Shown: piece after piece, positions 5,942 to 5,992 of the stretch
Layout of the letters: every line of letters starts with the position of its first letter
Position numbering within the stretch: position 1 is the stretch's first letter
Origin: Ignavibacteria bacterium
Lineage (GTDB): Bacteria > Bacteroidota > Ignavibacteria > UBA10030 > SZUA-254
Direction of reading: 5' to 3'
NCBI GenBank assembly: GCA_005877655.1
Contig: VBOC01000244.1
Location: 1 to 5,992, forward strand
Length of the DNA: 5,992 nt
Made by a program: the position numbers and the translations under genes
Notes under the pieces: generated by a model
Told to the model about the DNA's origin: nothing
Database searches by the model: none
Seen by the model: the letters and a program-made list of their open reading frames with translations, nothing else

Positions 5942-5992
5942 CAGCCCTTTATCCCTGTGGAGGCCATGCTTTCAATAAAATACCGCTGGAAA
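5941..5992 (-). CDS. C-terminal end of a probable MalG-type sugar ABC transporter permease (partial)
   Basis: The last 16 codons before TGA 5943-5941 read FQRYFIESMASTGIKG. The pattern (F/P)Q+YF(I/V)x(G/S)(M/L)xxGxxKG at the extreme C-terminus is the usual ending of MalG/UgpE-type (BPD_transp_1) permeases of carbohydrate ABC transporters, where it follows the final transmembrane helix. The stop shares one base with the ATG of the glycosidase (TGATG), which indicates translational coupling. Only the tail is in the window, so the family call rests on a short motif. A chance match is possible but the context, sugar catabolism genes directly downstream, supports it. Confidence 0.6.
   Translation of the reverse strand, partial: FQRYFIESMASTGIKG

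Overview
The window looks like the middle of one long minus-strand carbohydrate-utilisation operon from a moderately GC-rich bacterium. Tentatively this is an FCB-group or Ignavibacteria-like lineage, because exported proteins have signal peptides ending in ...AQ or ...GQ and one continues with an IPRIELMPN-type start. That placement is inference; no rRNA or other marker gene is present. I see no gene on the + strand, no RNA gene, no mobile element, no CRISPR array and no terminator.

Read in the direction of transcription (high to low coordinates): (1) 5992-5941, the last 16 codons of a probable MalG-type sugar ABC transporter permease; (2) 5941-3662, a 759-residue protein without a signal peptide that looks like an (alpha/alpha)6 'six-hairpin' glycosidase of the amylo-alpha-1,6-glucosidase/GH63 type; (3) 3651-2635, a zinc-dependent NAD-type medium-chain dehydrogenase (sorbitol/threonine dehydrogenase-like); (4) 2638-1655, a PfkB/ribokinase-family sugar kinase of the fructokinase/KDG-kinase kind; (5) 1658-213, an exported protein of 481 residues, probably an alpha-helical toroid, of unknown activity; (6) 220-1, the N-terminal 73 codons of another exported protein that runs off the window.

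The junctions are extremely tight: TGATG (1 base shared), a 10-base gap, ATGA, ATGA and an 8-base GTGACTAA overlap. No gene has room for its own promoter, so the whole block is likely one transcript started outside the window. A plausible working model is: exported proteins act on a glycan outside the cytoplasm, an ABC transporter imports the product, the intracellular glycosidase cleaves it, and the dehydrogenase and PfkB kinase pass the released sugar or polyol into central metabolism. The substrate cannot be read from the sequence.

The most unusual observation is that both consecutive exported genes carry short in-frame tandem repeats exactly in their signal-peptide region: a 9-base unit (Gln-Ala-Cys) in gene 5 and a 12-base unit (Arg-Pro-Ala-Phe) in gene 6. 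The repeat units share the core CCTGC.
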